A stretch of DNA of 64,000 bases from Pseudomonas shirazensis. GTDB taxonomy: Bacteria > Pseudomonadota > Gammaproteobacteria > Pseudomonadales > Pseudomonadaceae. The notes below the pieces were generated by a model that searched no databases, was not told the DNA's origin, and worked only from the letters and a program-made list of their open reading frames with translations. Position numbers and translations under genes: made by a program. Location: assembly GCF_014268785.2 (NCBI RefSeq), contig NZ_JABWRD020000002.1:970001-1034000 (forward strand), written 5' to 3'. Shown piece by piece: positions 1 through 11,540 of the stretch; the stretch's first letter is position 1, and each line of letters starts with the position of its first letter.

Positions 1-88
1 ACAGCGTGCTCTTCTCGTCAGCCACGGCCTGCGGGCTCTTGCCCGGACCGAACCACCACTCCAGCAACGGCTGCCAAGGTGCGAGCAT
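1..88 (-). CDS. DUF924 family protein, N-terminal fragment
   Basis: The reverse strand opens with an ATG at 88 and reads MLAPWQPLLEWWFGPGKS and onward to the window edge, so only about 29 residues are visible. The WWFG segment near the N-terminus fits the DUF924 family, small helical proteins of unknown function. The gene starts 3 bases after the fbp stop codon. An AAGGA ribosome site formed by the last fbp codons precedes it, which suggests co-transcription with fbp. The function is unknown and the C-terminus lies outside the window. Confidence 0.6.
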   Translation of the reverse strand, partial: MLAPWQPLLEWWFGPGKSPQAVADEKSTL

Positions 89-91
89 GAT

Positions 92-1102
92 TTATTCCTT
101 GTGGTAGGCCGTAACGCGCTCGACCTCTTGCTTCGAGCCGAGGATTACCGAAACGCGCTGGTGCAGGCTGTCCGGCTGGATGTCGAGGATGCGTTGCTCA
201 CCGTTGGTGGCAGCGCCGCCGGCCTGTTCGATGATGAACGACATCGGGTTGGCCTCGTACATCAGGCGCAGCTTGCCTGGCTTGCTCGGCTCACGCGAAT
301 CGCGTGGGTACATGAACAGACCGCCACGGGTGAGGATGCGGTGCACATCAGCCACCATCGAGGCGATCCAGCGCATGTTGTAGTTCTTTTTCAACGGCCC
401 GGTCTCACCGGCCAGCAACTCGCCGACGTAGCGCTGGATCGGCGCTTCCCAGTGACGCTGGTTGGACATGTTGATAGCGAACTCGGCAGTGCTCTCCGGC
501 ACCTGGATGTTCTCGTGAGTGAGGACAAAGCTGCCCAGCTCGCGGTCCAGGGTGAAGCCTTTGACGCCGTTGCCCAGGGTCAGGATCAGCATGGTCTGCG
601 GGCCGTAGATCGCGTAACCGGCGGCGACCTGCTCGGTGCCAGGCTGGAGGAAGGCGTTTTCGTTGAGGGTTTCGTTCTGGCTCAGGTATTCCTGCGGGCA
701 GCGCAGAACCGAGAAGATGGTGCCGACCGAAACGTTGACGTCGATGTTCGACGAGCCGTCCAGTGGGTCGAACACCAGCAGGTAGGCACCCTTCGGGTAT
801 TTACCCGGGATCTGGTAGGCGTTGTCCATTTCTTCGGACGCCATGCCGGCCAGGTGACCACCCCACTCGTTGGCTTCGAGCAGAATGTCGTTGGAGATCA
901 CGTCGAGCTTTTTCTGCACTTCGCCCTGTACGTTTTCGGTGCCCATGCTGCCCAGCACGCCGCCGAGGGCGCCTTTGGACACGTGGTGGCTGATTTCCTT
1001 GCACGCGCGCGCCACCACCTCGATCAGGAAGCGCAGATCGGCAGGAGTATTGTTGCTGCGGGTCTGCTCAATCAGATAGCGACTCAGGGTAACGCGGGAC
1101 AT
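92..1102 (-). CDS. fbp: Class 1 fructose-1,6-bisphosphatase
   Basis: This 336-residue cytoplasmic enzyme hydrolyses fructose 1,6-bisphosphate to fructose 6-phosphate, the committed step of gluconeogenesis. The family metal-binding motif [12 protein letters not shown] is present near residue 112, and the length is typical of class 1 enzymes. The ATG at 1102 begins [16 protein letters not shown], as expected for Pseudomonas. The leader carries a small GAGGGT/ACCCTC hairpin at 1123-1139. A DUF924 gene follows 3 bases downstream on the same strand. Confidence 0.95.
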   Translation of the reverse strand: MSRVTLSRYLIEQTRSNNTPADLRFLIEVVARACKEISHHVSKGALGGVLGSMGTENVQGEVQKKLDVISNDILLEANEWGGHLAGMASEEMDNAYQIPGKYPKGAYLLVFDPLDGSSNIDVNVSVGTIFSVLRCPQEYLSQNETLNENAFLQPGTEQVAAGYAIYGPQTMLILTLGNGVKGFTLDRELGSFVLTHENIQVPESTAEFAINMSNQRHWEAPIQRYVGELLAGETGPLKKNYNMRWIASMVADVHRILTRGGLFMYPRDSREPSKPGKLRLMYEANPMSFIIEQAGGAATNGEQRILDIQPDSLHQRVSVILGSKQEVERVTAYHKE

Positions 1103-1277
1103 GTATGGCTCCGAAAGGGAAAGAGGGTGAAAAACCCTCGCAGTTTACAGTAATGCCGATGGTTTGGCGTAAAGGCTAGCTAGCAAACACACTCGCCTGG
1201 CCGATCAGACGGTCGAACCGTAGTCTAGTTCAGCACGGCACCGGCCGGTGGTCGGCAGGTGCCCTGCCATGGTCAGC

Positions 1278-3728
<2,451 letters not shown>

Positions 3729-3843
3729 GTGACATCCTCGGGCAAGTGGGCAAAGGCAGGAGAGTGTTCAGACTAGACCCTTCGACAGGGGCTGGCAGTT
3801 GTTGTTCGCAGTTTTCATGCCGAAAAGCATAATCGGGCGAAAG

Positions 3844-3864
3844 GTTGTTCACAATTTGAACAAC
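3844..3864. promoter_or_regulatory. Perfect 8-bp inverted repeat (possible operator) between glgP and the YkgJ-type gene
   Basis: GTTGTTCA and TGAACAAC are separated by CAATT, giving a flawless 21-base dyad. A plausible forward promoter overlaps it: TTCACA at 3848-3853, a 16-base spacer and TATCAT at 3870-3875. A bound protein would therefore cover the -35 box of the gene at 3912. The dyad is also about 115 bases upstream of the glgP start, so it could serve both genes. The regulator is unknown. Confidence 0.5.
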
Positions 3865-3911
3865 TCCGGTATCATCGCGCGCCCCTACACCGTGATTCGC
3901 TCCTTATAACT

Positions 3912-4316
3912 ATGAAACCGACCCTGATTGCCGCGGCTGAAGTCGACCGCCTCGATACCTGGCAGCGCTACTCCAGCCATATGTGCGGGGGCTGCCATTC
4001 GACCTGCTGCACGCTGCCGGTGGAAGTGAAGATCAAAGACCTGATCCGTATTGGCGTGGTCGATGACTTCGACAAGGACGAGCCGGCCAAGAACGTTGCC
4101 AAGCGCCTGCAGAAGGACGGCATCATCGAGCGTTTCAATCAGAAGTCAGGGATCTTCACCTTGACCCGAATGAGCAACGATGATTGTCTCTATCTGGATC
4201 GTAAGAGCCGCCTGTGCACCATTTATGACAAGCGCCCCGATACCTGCCGCAACCACCCCAAGGTCGGCCCACGGCCGGGCTTCTGCGCTTACAAGCCAAA
4301 GGTGGTTGGACGCTGA
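3912..4316 (+). CDS. YkgJ-family cysteine-cluster protein
   Basis: This 134-residue protein is rich in clustered cysteines: CGGCHSTCC near residues 25-33, then single cysteines at CLYLD, LCTIY, DTCRNHP and FCAYK. The spacing is that of the YkgJ/YcgN family, thought to bind zinc or an Fe-S cluster; the biochemical role is unknown. It has no signal peptide and is probably cytoplasmic. It is divergent from glgP and ends against a bidirectional terminator shared with typA. Confidence 0.8.
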   Translation: MKPTLIAAAEVDRLDTWQRYSSHMCGGCHSTCCTLPVEVKIKDLIRIGVVDDFDKDEPAKNVAKRLQKDGIIERFNQKSGIFTLTRMSNDDCLYLDRKSRLCTIYDKRPDTCRNHPKVGPRPGFCAYKPKVVGR

Positions 4317-4359
4317 ATAGCCGGGGCTGCTGTGCGCCCCTTAAAGCCACCAGACAAAC

Positions 4360-4395
4360 AAAAACGCCCCCGGTCTCGCGACCGGGGGCGTTTTT
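4360..4395. terminator. Bidirectional rho-independent terminator
   Basis: A GC-rich stem (AACGCCCCCGGTC pairing with GACCGGGGGCGTT around a TCGC-type loop) is flanked by A residues on the left and T residues on the right. It can therefore end transcription of both the cysteine-cluster gene (forward) and typA (reverse). Confidence 0.9.
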
Positions 4396-4413
4396 ATTCA
4401 GCTAGATCTGGAT

Positions 4414-6234
4414 TCAGATCTTGGCTTTCTTGGCAGCGCGGGTACGCTCGCTTTCGTCGAGGATCTTCTTGCGAAGACGGATCGACTTAGGCGTGACTTC
4501 GCACAGCTCGTCTTCCTGGATGTATTCCAGAGCCTGTTCCAGAGTGAAGCGAACCGGCGGAACCAGAGCGATGGTTTCGTCTTTACCCGAAGCACGCATG
4601 TTGTCGAGCTTCTTGCCTTTGGTTGGGTTTACACCCAGGTCGTTGTCGCGGCTGTTTTGACCGATGATCTGACCGTAGTAGATCTCTTGACCGTGTTCGA
4701 CGAACAGCTTGCCGCGCGCCTGCAGGGTTTCCAGCGAGTAGGTCAGAGCCTTGCCGGTTTCAACCGAAACCAGTACGCCGTTCTGACGGCCGGACATGTG
4801 GCCCGACTTGACTGGAGCGTAGCGATCGAAGATCGAGGTCAGGATGCCAGCACCGTTGGTCAGGGTCAGGAACTGGTTACGGAAACCGATCAGACCACGA
4901 GCAGGGATGTTGTATTCCAGACGCACACGGCCTTTGCCATCCGGGACCATGTTGCTCAGGTCGCCTTTACGCAGACCCATCTCTTCCATGACCTTGCCCT
5001 GAGCTTCCTCTGGGATGTCGATGGTGACGTTTTCGAACGGCTCTTGCTTGACGCCGTCGACTTCACGAATGATCACTTCAGGACGGCCCAGGGCCAACTC
5101 GAAGCCTTCGCGACGCATGGTTTCGATCAGTACCGACAGGTGCAGTTCACCACGGCCGGAAACCTTGAACTTGTCGGCCGAGTCGCCTTCTTCAACGCGC
5201 AGTGCAACGTTGTACAGCAGCTCTTTGTCCAGACGGTCCTTGATGTTACGCGAGGTCACGAACTTGCCTTCTTTACCGCAGAATGGCGAGTCGTTGACCT
5301 GGAAGGTCATGGAAACGGTTGGCTCGTCGACGGTCAGCGGCTTCATCGCCTCGACGTTCAACGGGTCGCACAGGGTGTCGGAGATGAACAGCTCGTCGAA
5401 ACCGCTGATGCAGACGATGTCGCCGGCGGCAGCTTCTTCAACGTCGACACGGTGCAGACCGTGGTGACCCATCAGCTTCAGGATACGGCCGTTACGCTTT
5501 TTGCCGTCGACATCGATGGCAACAACCGGAGTGTTTGGCTTGACGCGACCACGGGCGATACGGCCAACGCCGATAACACCGAGGAAGCTGTTGTAGTCCA
5601 GAGCGGAGATCTGCATCTGGAACGGGCCGTCACGGTCAACAGCAGGTGGTGGAACGTGGTCGACAACCGCTTGGTACAGCGGGGTCATGTCTTCGGCCAT
5701 GGCAGTGTGGTCCAGGCCGGCAATGCCGTTCAGGGCCGAGGCGTAGACGACCTGGAAGTCCAGCTGCTCATCGGTAGCGCCGAGGTTGTCGAACAGATCG
5801 AAGATCTGGTCCAGAACCCAATCAGGACGAGCGCCCGGACGGTCAACCTTGTTGATTACAACGATTGGCTTGAGGCCAGCTTCGAATGCCTTTTTGGTCA
5901 CGAAGCGAGTTTGCGGCATAGGGCCGTCTTGGGCATCGACCAGCAGCAGCACGGAGTCGACCATCGACATTACACGCTCAACTTCGCCACCGAAGTCGGC
6001 GTGGCCGGGGGTGTCGACGATGTTGATGTGGTAGCCATTCCAGTTGATGGCGGTGTTTTTCGCCAGAATGGTAATACCGCGCTCTTTCTCCTGGTCGTTG
6101 GAGTCCATGACGCGCTCGTCATTGAGCTCGTTACGCTCCAGGGTGCCCGACTGACGCAGGAGTTTGTCGACCAGAGTGGTTTTACCATGGTCAACGTGGG
6201 CGATGATGGCGATGTTACGCAGATTTTCGATCAC
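4414..6234 (-). CDS. typA: Ribosome-associated translational GTPase TypA/BipA
   Basis: This 606-residue translation-factor GTPase binds 70S ribosomes and acts in stress adaptation and 50S assembly. The G motifs are clear: AHVDHGKT at residues 12-19, DTPGH at 74-78 and NKVD at 128-131. EF-G-like domains II, III and V and the BipA-specific C-terminal domain follow, ending in a basic tail. Length and start ([17 protein letters not shown]) are typical. It is probably transcribed alone, with a shared terminator at its 3' end. Confidence 0.96.
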   Translation of the reverse strand: MIENLRNIAIIAHVDHGKTTLVDKLLRQSGTLERNELNDERVMDSNDQEKERGITILAKNTAINWNGYHINIVDTPGHADFGGEVERVMSMVDSVLLLVDAQDGPMPQTRFVTKKAFEAGLKPIVVINKVDRPGARPDWVLDQIFDLFDNLGATDEQLDFQVVYASALNGIAGLDHTAMAEDMTPLYQAVVDHVPPPAVDRDGPFQMQISALDYNSFLGVIGVGRIARGRVKPNTPVVAIDVDGKKRNGRILKLMGHHGLHRVDVEEAAAGDIVCISGFDELFISDTLCDPLNVEAMKPLTVDEPTVSMTFQVNDSPFCGKEGKFVTSRNIKDRLDKELLYNVALRVEEGDSADKFKVSGRGELHLSVLIETMRREGFELALGRPEVIIREVDGVKQEPFENVTIDIPEEAQGKVMEEMGLRKGDLSNMVPDGKGRVRLEYNIPARGLIGFRNQFLTLTNGAGILTSIFDRYAPVKSGHMSGRQNGVLVSVETGKALTYSLETLQARGKLFVEHGQEIYYGQIIGQNSRDNDLGVNPTKGKKLDNMRASGKDETIALVPPVRFTLEQALEYIQEDELCEVTPKSIRLRKKILDESERTRAAKKAKI

Positions 6235-6361
6235 AAATGTATCTCGATCAGAGGATTCGGTTGCCGCCCATTCTAGACGGCCAATATGAAGGTAAAAGGC
6301 TCAGCGGGCCCGCGGGTCGGGAGGGCGATGGCGGATGCTGCCGCCATACAGCCCTGGCAGT

Positions 6362-7816
6362 TTATGCCGGACGATAAACACGCACATTGGCATGTCCCTC
6401 ACTGAGCAGATGATGCGCATGCAGGCGACTCATGACGCCCTTGTCGCAATAAAGTAGGTACTGACGATTGCCATCGAGCTGCTTGAAGCGGCTGTTGATG
6501 GCATAGAAAGGCATGGCCTGGACTTCGATACCGTCGATCACCAAAGGTTGATCCTCTTGCGCATCGGGGTGACGAATGTCGATGACGATCTGGCCTGGAG
6601 TGGCCTCGGCCACCTCTTCAATCTGAATGTCCTGGCTCAGTTCGTCGATCACATGGTCGATCGAAATGAAGCGGGCACGCTCCAGCGCGCGCTCCAGGAT
6701 CTGCATATCGAACTGGGCCTCCTCATATACAACCCGCTGCGGTTTGGCGCAGGTAGTCGGGTTGACCGAGATGACGCCGCAGTATTCTGGCATGTGCTTG
6801 GCAAACTCGGCTGTGCCGATCTGATAAGCGGTATCGATGATGTCCTGTTTGTGGCTGGCCAGCAGCGGACGCAGTACCAGCTTGTCAGTGGCCTGGTCGA
6901 TCACTGTCAGGTTGGGCAGGGTCTGGCTCGACACCTGGGAAATCGCCTCACCGGTGACCAGCGCGTCGATCTGCAGGCGGTCAGCAATGTTGGCCGCTGC
7001 GCGCAGCATCATGCGCTTGAGGGTGACGCCCATGTAGCTGTTGTCGACCTTGCCGAGAATCTCGCCGACCACTTCTTCGAACGGCACGCTGATGAACAGC
7101 ACGCGCTGGCTGCTGCCGTATTTTTTCCACAGGTAGTGAGCGACTTCCATCACCCCCAACTCGTGGGCACGGCCGCCGAGGTTGAAGAAGCAGAAGTGGG
7201 TCATCAGGCCGCGACGCATCATCTGGTAGGCAGCCACGGTGGAATCGAAACCACCGGACATCAACACCAGAGTCTGCTCCAACGCGCCCAACGGATAACC
7301 GCCGATACCTTGATGCTGATTGTGGATGACGTAAAGGCGCTGATTGCGGATTTCCATCCGCACCTTGATTTCCGGGTTCTTCAGGTCGATACCGGCGGCG
7401 CCGCACTGCTGGCGCAACTGGCTGCCAACATAACGGTCAACATCCATCGAGGTGAAGTCGTGGTGGCCGCCCCGCTTGCAGCGTACGGCGAAGCGCTTGC
7501 CGGCCAGCAGATGGCCGTAATGCGCCTTGCACTTCTCGACGATATCGTCGAAGTCGCCCAGCGGGTATTCCTCTACCTGAAGGAAGTGGGTGATCCCCGG
7601 CGTGCACGACAGCCGGTCGATGATCTCGCGCTGAAGCTTCTCGTCTTCGAGGCGGGTGACCACTTCGAGATTATCCCAGACACCGTCAACCTTCAGCTCA
7701 GGGTCGATATCCTTGAGCACGTTGCGGATGTTCTTCGAGAGCTGACGGATGAAGCGCTTGCGCACCGGCCGGCTCTTGATGGTGATTTCTGGGAAGACTT
7801 TGACGATGAGTTTCAT
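6362..7816 (-). CDS. thiI: tRNA 4-thiouridine synthase ThiI with rhodanese domain
   Basis: ThiI inserts sulfur at tRNA position 8 and, in enterobacteria, also supplies sulfur for the thiamine thiazole. The 484-residue protein has an N-terminal ferredoxin-like/THUMP region, a PP-loop ATPase motif (MSGGFDST near residue 187) and a C-terminal rhodanese domain. The persulfide cysteine is Cys457 in LLYCDKG; a partner cysteine lies in PEYCGV near residue 345. This is the long, enterobacterial form. It is divergent from glnA across a 517-base control region. Confidence 0.95.
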   Translation of the reverse strand: MKLIVKVFPEITIKSRPVRKRFIRQLSKNIRNVLKDIDPELKVDGVWDNLEVVTRLEDEKLQREIIDRLSCTPGITHFLQVEEYPLGDFDDIVEKCKAHYGHLLAGKRFAVRCKRGGHHDFTSMDVDRYVGSQLRQQCGAAGIDLKNPEIKVRMEIRNQRLYVIHNQHQGIGGYPLGALEQTLVLMSGGFDSTVAAYQMMRRGLMTHFCFFNLGGRAHELGVMEVAHYLWKKYGSSQRVLFISVPFEEVVGEILGKVDNSYMGVTLKRMMLRAAANIADRLQIDALVTGEAISQVSSQTLPNLTVIDQATDKLVLRPLLASHKQDIIDTAYQIGTAEFAKHMPEYCGVISVNPTTCAKPQRVVYEEAQFDMQILERALERARFISIDHVIDELSQDIQIEEVAEATPGQIVIDIRHPDAQEDQPLVIDGIEVQAMPFYAINSRFKQLDGNRQYLLYCDKGVMSRLHAHHLLSEGHANVRVYRPA

Positions 7817-7956
7817 GGGTAAACAGCGCGCCCAGGGCCTGCCGAAAATGAGGGGCGCGAATTATAGCGGAAATTGCTCAGGATTTGACCAACTTTTGAA
7901 CAGAAAGGTTTGAGATGAGTGCAAGAGATTGATTTTGCCGCGCCTGTGTCGGCCCT

Positions 7957-8067
7957 TTCGCGGCGATCCGGCGTCCCGCTAAGCCCGCTCCCACAGGATG
8001 GTGCAAAGCCCGACTCCACCGCTATCCCTGTGGGAACGGGTTTACCGGGACGCCGGGCCGCCGCGAA
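7957..8067. repeat. REP/BIME-like inverted pair in the thiI-glnA intergenic region
   Basis: Two imperfect complementary arms of about 41 bases (7957-7997 and 8027-8067) contain the Pseudomonas REP words CCGCTCCCACAGG and CCTGTGGGAACGGG. They face each other across a short spacer. The element ends about 30 bases before the first NtrC site of glnA. The remainder of 7817-8333 is the glnA control region; no gene is supported there. Confidence 0.8.
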
Positions 8068-8095
8068 GAGGTTCCAGAGAACGCTCCCGCAAAGA

Positions 8096-8116
8096 TGCGC
8101 ACTGATTTGGTGCGCA
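8096..8116. promoter_or_regulatory. NtrC-binding dyad, distal site of glnA
   Basis: TGCGCAC, 7 bases and GTGCGCA form a perfect palindrome containing the NtrC core GCAC-N7-GTGC. Its centre is about 139 bases before the start site predicted from the sigma-54 promoter. That is close to the distal activator site of enterobacterial glnA. Confidence 0.8.
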
Positions 8117-8129
8117 ACTCGCAATTTCC

Positions 8130-8144
8130 GCATCTAAAAGGTGC
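8130..8144. promoter_or_regulatory. NtrC-binding dyad, proximal site of glnA
   Basis: GCAT-N7-GTGC matches the NtrC core with one mismatch in the left half. It lies 31 bases (three helical turns) downstream of the distal dyad, so two dimers would sit on the same DNA face. Its centre is near -108 relative to the predicted start. Confidence 0.65.
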
Positions 8145-8218
8145 GCTTTTGCTCGGTCCAATACTCATAAATGCCCCTGAACGCCCGCTTTTATCTCAGG
8201 CTCGCCATTTTCGGGCAC

Positions 8219-8234
8219 TGGCATGCAATTTGCT
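8219..8234 (+). promoter_or_regulatory. Sigma-54 promoter of glnA
   Basis: TGGCATG, 4 bases and TTGCT match the -24/-12 consensus, with GG (8220-8221) and GC (8232-8233) exactly 10 bases apart. Transcription should begin near 8245, giving a leader of about 90 bases. Together with the two upstream NtrC dyads this is a complete nitrogen-responsive promoter. Confidence 0.88.
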
Positions 8235-8333
8235 CTCTTGTGAGGCAGGTAAGCTTGGCCGACTATCCGCGCCCAGCAACACCCTTTTTCCAGGGCAGCG
8301 GCCCACCGCGCTCTAGACCCTCCGGAGGACAAC

Positions 8334-9740
8334 ATGTCGAAGTCGGTTCAACTCATCAAAGATCATGACGTCAAGTGGATTGATCTGCGTTTCACGGACA
8401 CCAAAGGCACTCAGCATCACGTGACCATGCCGGCGCGTGATGGTCTGGACGAAGACTTCTTTGAAGTCGGCAAAATGTTCGACGGTTCGTCGATTGCCGG
8501 CTGGAAAGGCATCGAAGCCTCCGACATGATCCTGATGCCGGTTGACGATACCGCTGTGCTCGACCCGTTCACCGAAGAGCCAACCCTGATCATCACCTGC
8601 GACATCGTCGACCCGTCGAGCATGCTCGGCTACGATCGCGACCCACGTGCGATCGCCAAGCGCGCTGAAGAGTACCTCAAGAGCACTGGCTTGGGTGACA
8701 CCGTGTTCGCCGGTCCAGAGCCTGAGTTCTTCATCTTCGACGAAGTGAAGTTCCAGTCCGACATCTCCGGTTCGATGTTCAAGATCTTCTCCGAGCAAGG
8801 CTCGTGGATGACCGGTGCTGACATCGAAGGCGGCAACAAAGGCCACCGTCCAGGCGTCAAAGGCGGCTATTTCCCGGTACCTCCGTTCGACCACGACCAC
8901 GAAATCCGTACTGCCATGTGCAATGCACTGGAAGAAATGGGTCAGATCGTTGAAGTTCACCACCACGAAGTGGCGACTGCCGGTCAGAACGAAATCGGCG
9001 TCAAGTTTAACACCCTGGTGAAGAAAGCTGACGAAGTCCAGGCCCTGAAATACGTCGTGCACAACGTTGCCGACGCTTACGGCCGCACCGCTACCTTCAT
9101 GCCGAAGCCACTGTACGGTGACAACGGTTCGGGCATGCACGTGCACATGTCGATCTGGAAAGACGGCAAGAACACCTTCGCTGGCGAAGGCTATGCCGGC
9201 CTGTCCGATACCGCCCTGTACTTCATCGGCGGCATCATCAAGCACGGTAAGGCACTGAACGGCTTCACCAACCCGTCGACCAACTCCTACAAGCGTCTGG
9301 TCCCAGGTTTCGAAGCACCGGTAATGCTCGCCTACTCGGCCCGTAACCGTTCCGCCTCGATCCGTATTCCTTACGTCAGCAGCCCGAAAGCTCGCCGTAT
9401 CGAAGCGCGCTTCCCGGACCCATCGGCCAACCCATACCTGGCCTTCGCAGCCCTGCTGATGGCTGGCCTGGACGGCATCCAGAACAAGATTCACCCAGGC
9501 GATGCCGCCGACAAGAACCTCTACGACCTGCCACCAGAAGAAGCCAAGGACATTCCGCAAGTCTGCGGCAGCCTGAAAGAAGCTCTGGAAGAGCTGGATA
9601 AAGGCCGTGCGTTCCTGACCAAGGGCGGCGTGTTCTCCGACGACTTCATCGATGCCTTCATCGAGCTGAAGAGCGAAGAAGAAATCAAGGTTCGCACCTT
9701 CGTACACCCGCTGGAATACGAGCTGTACTACAGCTGCTGA
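8334..9740 (+). CDS. glnA: Type I glutamine synthetase
   Basis: This enzyme makes glutamine from glutamate, ammonia and ATP and is the main ammonium-assimilation enzyme under nitrogen limitation. It has 468 residues, and the adenylylation tyrosine is Tyr397 in the motif NLYDLPPEE. It is therefore a GS-I-beta dodecamer regulated by GlnE. The metal-binding and ATP segments (for example [10 protein letters not shown]) are intact. A strong GGAGGA ribosome site precedes the ATG. It is transcribed from the sigma-54 promoter at 8219 and has its own terminator, separate from ntrBC. Confidence 0.97.
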   Translation: MSKSVQLIKDHDVKWIDLRFTDTKGTQHHVTMPARDGLDEDFFEVGKMFDGSSIAGWKGIEASDMILMPVDDTAVLDPFTEEPTLIITCDIVDPSSMLGYDRDPRAIAKRAEEYLKSTGLGDTVFAGPEPEFFIFDEVKFQSDISGSMFKIFSEQGSWMTGADIEGGNKGHRPGVKGGYFPVPPFDHDHEIRTAMCNALEEMGQIVEVHHHEVATAGQNEIGVKFNTLVKKADEVQALKYVVHNVADAYGRTATFMPKPLYGDNGSGMHVHMSIWKDGKNTFAGEGYAGLSDTALYFIGGIIKHGKALNGFTNPSTNSYKRLVPGFEAPVMLAYSARNRSASIRIPYVSSPKARRIEARFPDPSANPYLAFAALLMAGLDGIQNKIHPGDAADKNLYDLPPEEAKDIPQVCGSLKEALEELDKGRAFLTKGGVFSDDFIDAFIELKSEEEIKVRTFVHPLEYELYYSC

Positions 9741-9778
9741 TGTAAGCGACGCCTGTCGTCGCTAGGCATCAACTGAAT

Positions 9779-9804
9779 ACGGCCTCCCTCGGGAGGCCGT
9801 TTTC
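9779..9804 (+). terminator. Rho-independent terminator of glnA
   Basis: ACGGCCTCCC and GGGAGGCCGT pair around a TC loop and are followed by TTTT. It lies 38 bases after the glnA stop codon. Confidence 0.9.
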
Positions 9805-9839
9805 ATTTCCGCCAGGCATGATTTTCAGAAGCGTCCGAC

Positions 9840-10193
9840 TTGTGCACCTTCGGCATCACCGCACACTTGCAGCCTCCACTGGAAAAGGACCCTGAGCAGG
9901 CAGCAGCATTTTTCACCGATCAGATAGAAGGCAACAAGCTGGTGCAGTACGCGCGACTGTCGCAATGGCAGCTCGCCGGAGCGGCACCCGCACTGCCCCG
10001 TCACGACTTGCAGCGCATCATCCGCCCGCGACTGGATGGTCTGCAGGCAGATCTGCTACGCCAGTTGGCGTCCTTAAATCAAACCCGCAGCCGCCAGTGC
10101 GCGCGCGAGCTGGCACTGAGTCTGGCGCAACGTCAGGGCGATCCACTGCACCGCGTTGGCATGATCCGCGCCACCGGGCAACTGTGCGACTAG
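9840..10193 (+). pseudogene. N-terminally truncated secreted-type chorismate mutase (AroQ-gamma) remnant
   Basis: An open frame of 117 codons has only a TTG as possible start and no convincing ribosome site. Its product from about residue 20 onward (FFTDQIEGNKLVQYARLSQW, then PRLDGLQADLLRQLASL) resembles the second half of gamma-class periplasmic chorismate mutases. The expected signal peptide and first catalytic helix, roughly 70 residues, are missing. Only about 35 bases separate the frame from the glnA terminator, so they cannot be encoded upstream. I read this as a decayed gene; a short unrelated protein is less likely. Confidence 0.6.
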
Positions 10194-10206
10194 CTACGGG
10201 TCAAGA

Positions 10207-10223
10207 TGCTCTATATTGGTGCA
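10207..10223. promoter_or_regulatory. NtrC-binding dyad upstream of ntrBC
   Basis: TGCTCTATATTGGTGCA is a 17-base site with the NtrC form GC(T/A)C-N7-GTGC and the inner TATATTG often seen in enterobacterial NtrC sites. It lies about 250 bases upstream of the ntrB start. It suggests NtrC control of its own operon. Another half-matching sequence, ATGCACCCC, follows at about 10246. Confidence 0.65.
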
Positions 10224-10350
10224 TAGGTATGCCGAACGCTCCGCCATGCACCCCAATATGGTTCAAGTGAAACGTTTCATCGGCATTTTTTGGCCTGCAA
10301 TAGCGCATGAACAGGGCTTTTTCCGGCAATTGCGCTTCTTTTCGGAGCCT

Positions 10351-10366
10351 TGGTTTGTTTCTTGCA
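10351..10366 (+). promoter_or_regulatory. Possible sigma-54 promoter of ntrBC
   Basis: TGGTTTG, 4 bases and TTGCA keep the essential GG (10352-10353) and GC (10364-10365) exactly 10 bases apart. The -24 element deviates from TGGCAC. Transcription would start near 10377, giving a leader of about 80 bases before ntrB. This is a moderate match. It is supported mainly by the NtrC-like dyad about 160 bases upstream. Confidence 0.5.
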
Positions 10367-10454
10367 TTTTCAAACCATCACGCGGATCACCAGCGCGCCC
10401 GCCCTTGGCTCAGCCAACGGCGACCCATGTGCCAAAAGAGGTCGACGACGCCCC

Positions 10455-11540
10455 ATGACCATCAGCGATGCGCAGCACCGTCTACTCTTGGACAACCTGA
10501 CCACAGCGACCCTGCTGCTCAATGCCGAACTGCGCCTGGAGTACATGAATCCGGCCGCGGAGATGCTGCTGGCGGTCAGCGGTCAGCGCAGTCATGGGCA
10601 GTTCATCAGCGAGCTGTTCACCGAGTCGACCGAGGCGCTCAACTCGCTGCGCCAGGCCGTTGAACAGGCTCACCCGTTCACCAAGCGCGAAGCGCAACTG
10701 ACCTCGCTGACCGGGCAAAGCATCACCGTCGATTACGCGGTTACGCCGATCCTGCATCAAGGCCAGACCTTGCTGCTGCTCGAGGTGCACCCGCGTGACC
10801 GGCTATTGCGTATCACCAAGGAAGAGGCCCAGCTGTCCAAGCAGGAAACCACCAAGATGCTGGTGCGTGGCCTCGCCCATGAAATAAAGAATCCGCTGGG
10901 CGGCATTCGTGGCGCGGCGCAGTTGCTGGCCCGTGAACTACCCAATGATGGCCTGCGTGATTACACCAACGTAATCATCGAAGAAGCCGACCGCCTGCGT
11001 AACCTGGTCGACCGCATGCTCGGCTCAAACAAGCTGCCGTCGCTGGCGATGACCAACATTCACGAAGTGCTGGAGCGCGTCTGCAGCCTGGTCGAGGCCG
11101 AAAGCCAAGGCTGCATCACTTTGGTGCGTGATTACGACCCGAGCCTACCGGACGTGTTGATCGACCGCGAGCAGATGATCCAGGCCGTACTTAACATCGT
11201 GCGCAACGCAATGCAGGCGATCAGCAGCCAGAACGAATTGCGCCTGGGCCGCATCAGCCTGCGCAGCCGCGCCGTGCGCCAGTTCACCATTGGCCACATC
11301 CGTCATCGCCTGGTAGCCCGCGTCGAAATCACCGACAACGGCCCCGGCATCCCGGCGGAACTGCAGGACACCCTTTTCTATCCCATGGTCAGCGGGCGCC
11401 CGGACGGTACCGGCCTCGGCCTGGCCATCACCCAGAACATCATCAGCCAGCACCAGGGCCTGATCGAGTGTGAGAGCCATGCCGGCCACACCACCTTCTC
11501 GATCTTCCTGCCTCTGGAACAAGGAGCCACTGCCCCATGA
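10455..11540 (+). CDS. glnL: Nitrogen regulation histidine kinase/phosphatase NtrB
   Basis: NtrB (GlnL) phosphorylates NtrC when nitrogen is scarce and, with PII protein, dephosphorylates it when nitrogen is plentiful. The 361-residue cytoplasmic protein has an N-terminal PAS domain (about 5-115). An H-box follows with His142 in GLAHEIKNPLGG. The HATPase domain carries DNGPGIP and GTGLGLAI. The ATG at 10455 was chosen because the PAS domain begins directly after it; the open frame extends further upstream without homology. Its stop overlaps the ntrC start by 4 bases. Confidence 0.95.
   Translation: MTISDAQHRLLLDNLTTATLLLNAELRLEYMNPAAEMLLAVSGQRSHGQFISELFTESTEALNSLRQAVEQAHPFTKREAQLTSLTGQSITVDYAVTPILHQGQTLLLLEVHPRDRLLRITKEEAQLSKQETTKMLVRGLAHEIKNPLGGIRGAAQLLARELPNDGLRDYTNVIIEEADRLRNLVDRMLGSNKLPSLAMTNIHEVLERVCSLVEAESQGCITLVRDYDPSLPDVLIDREQMIQAVLNIVRNAMQAISSQNELRLGRISLRSRAVRQFTIGHIRHRLVARVEITDNGPGIPAELQDTLFYPMVSGRPDGTGLGLAITQNIISQHQGLIECESHAGHTTFSIFLPLEQGATAP

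Noticed and set aside
1239..1250. CACCGGCCGGTG palindrome downstream of glgP as a terminator
   Set aside because: It has no loop and no T tract; it is a short palindrome expected by chance in high-GC DNA.
4657..6276. 539-codon forward frame opposite typA
   Set aside because: It is a shadow of typA, with a low-complexity Val/Asp-rich product typical of antisense frames.
8313..9707. 464-codon reverse-strand frame opposite glnA
   Set aside because: It is a shadow frame caused by codon bias. glnA is intact and the reverse product resembles nothing known.
10291..10306. TGGCCTGCAATAGCGC as a sigma-54 promoter for ntrB
   Set aside because: The GG and GC doublets are 9 bases apart where 10 are required; the site at 10351 keeps the correct spacing.
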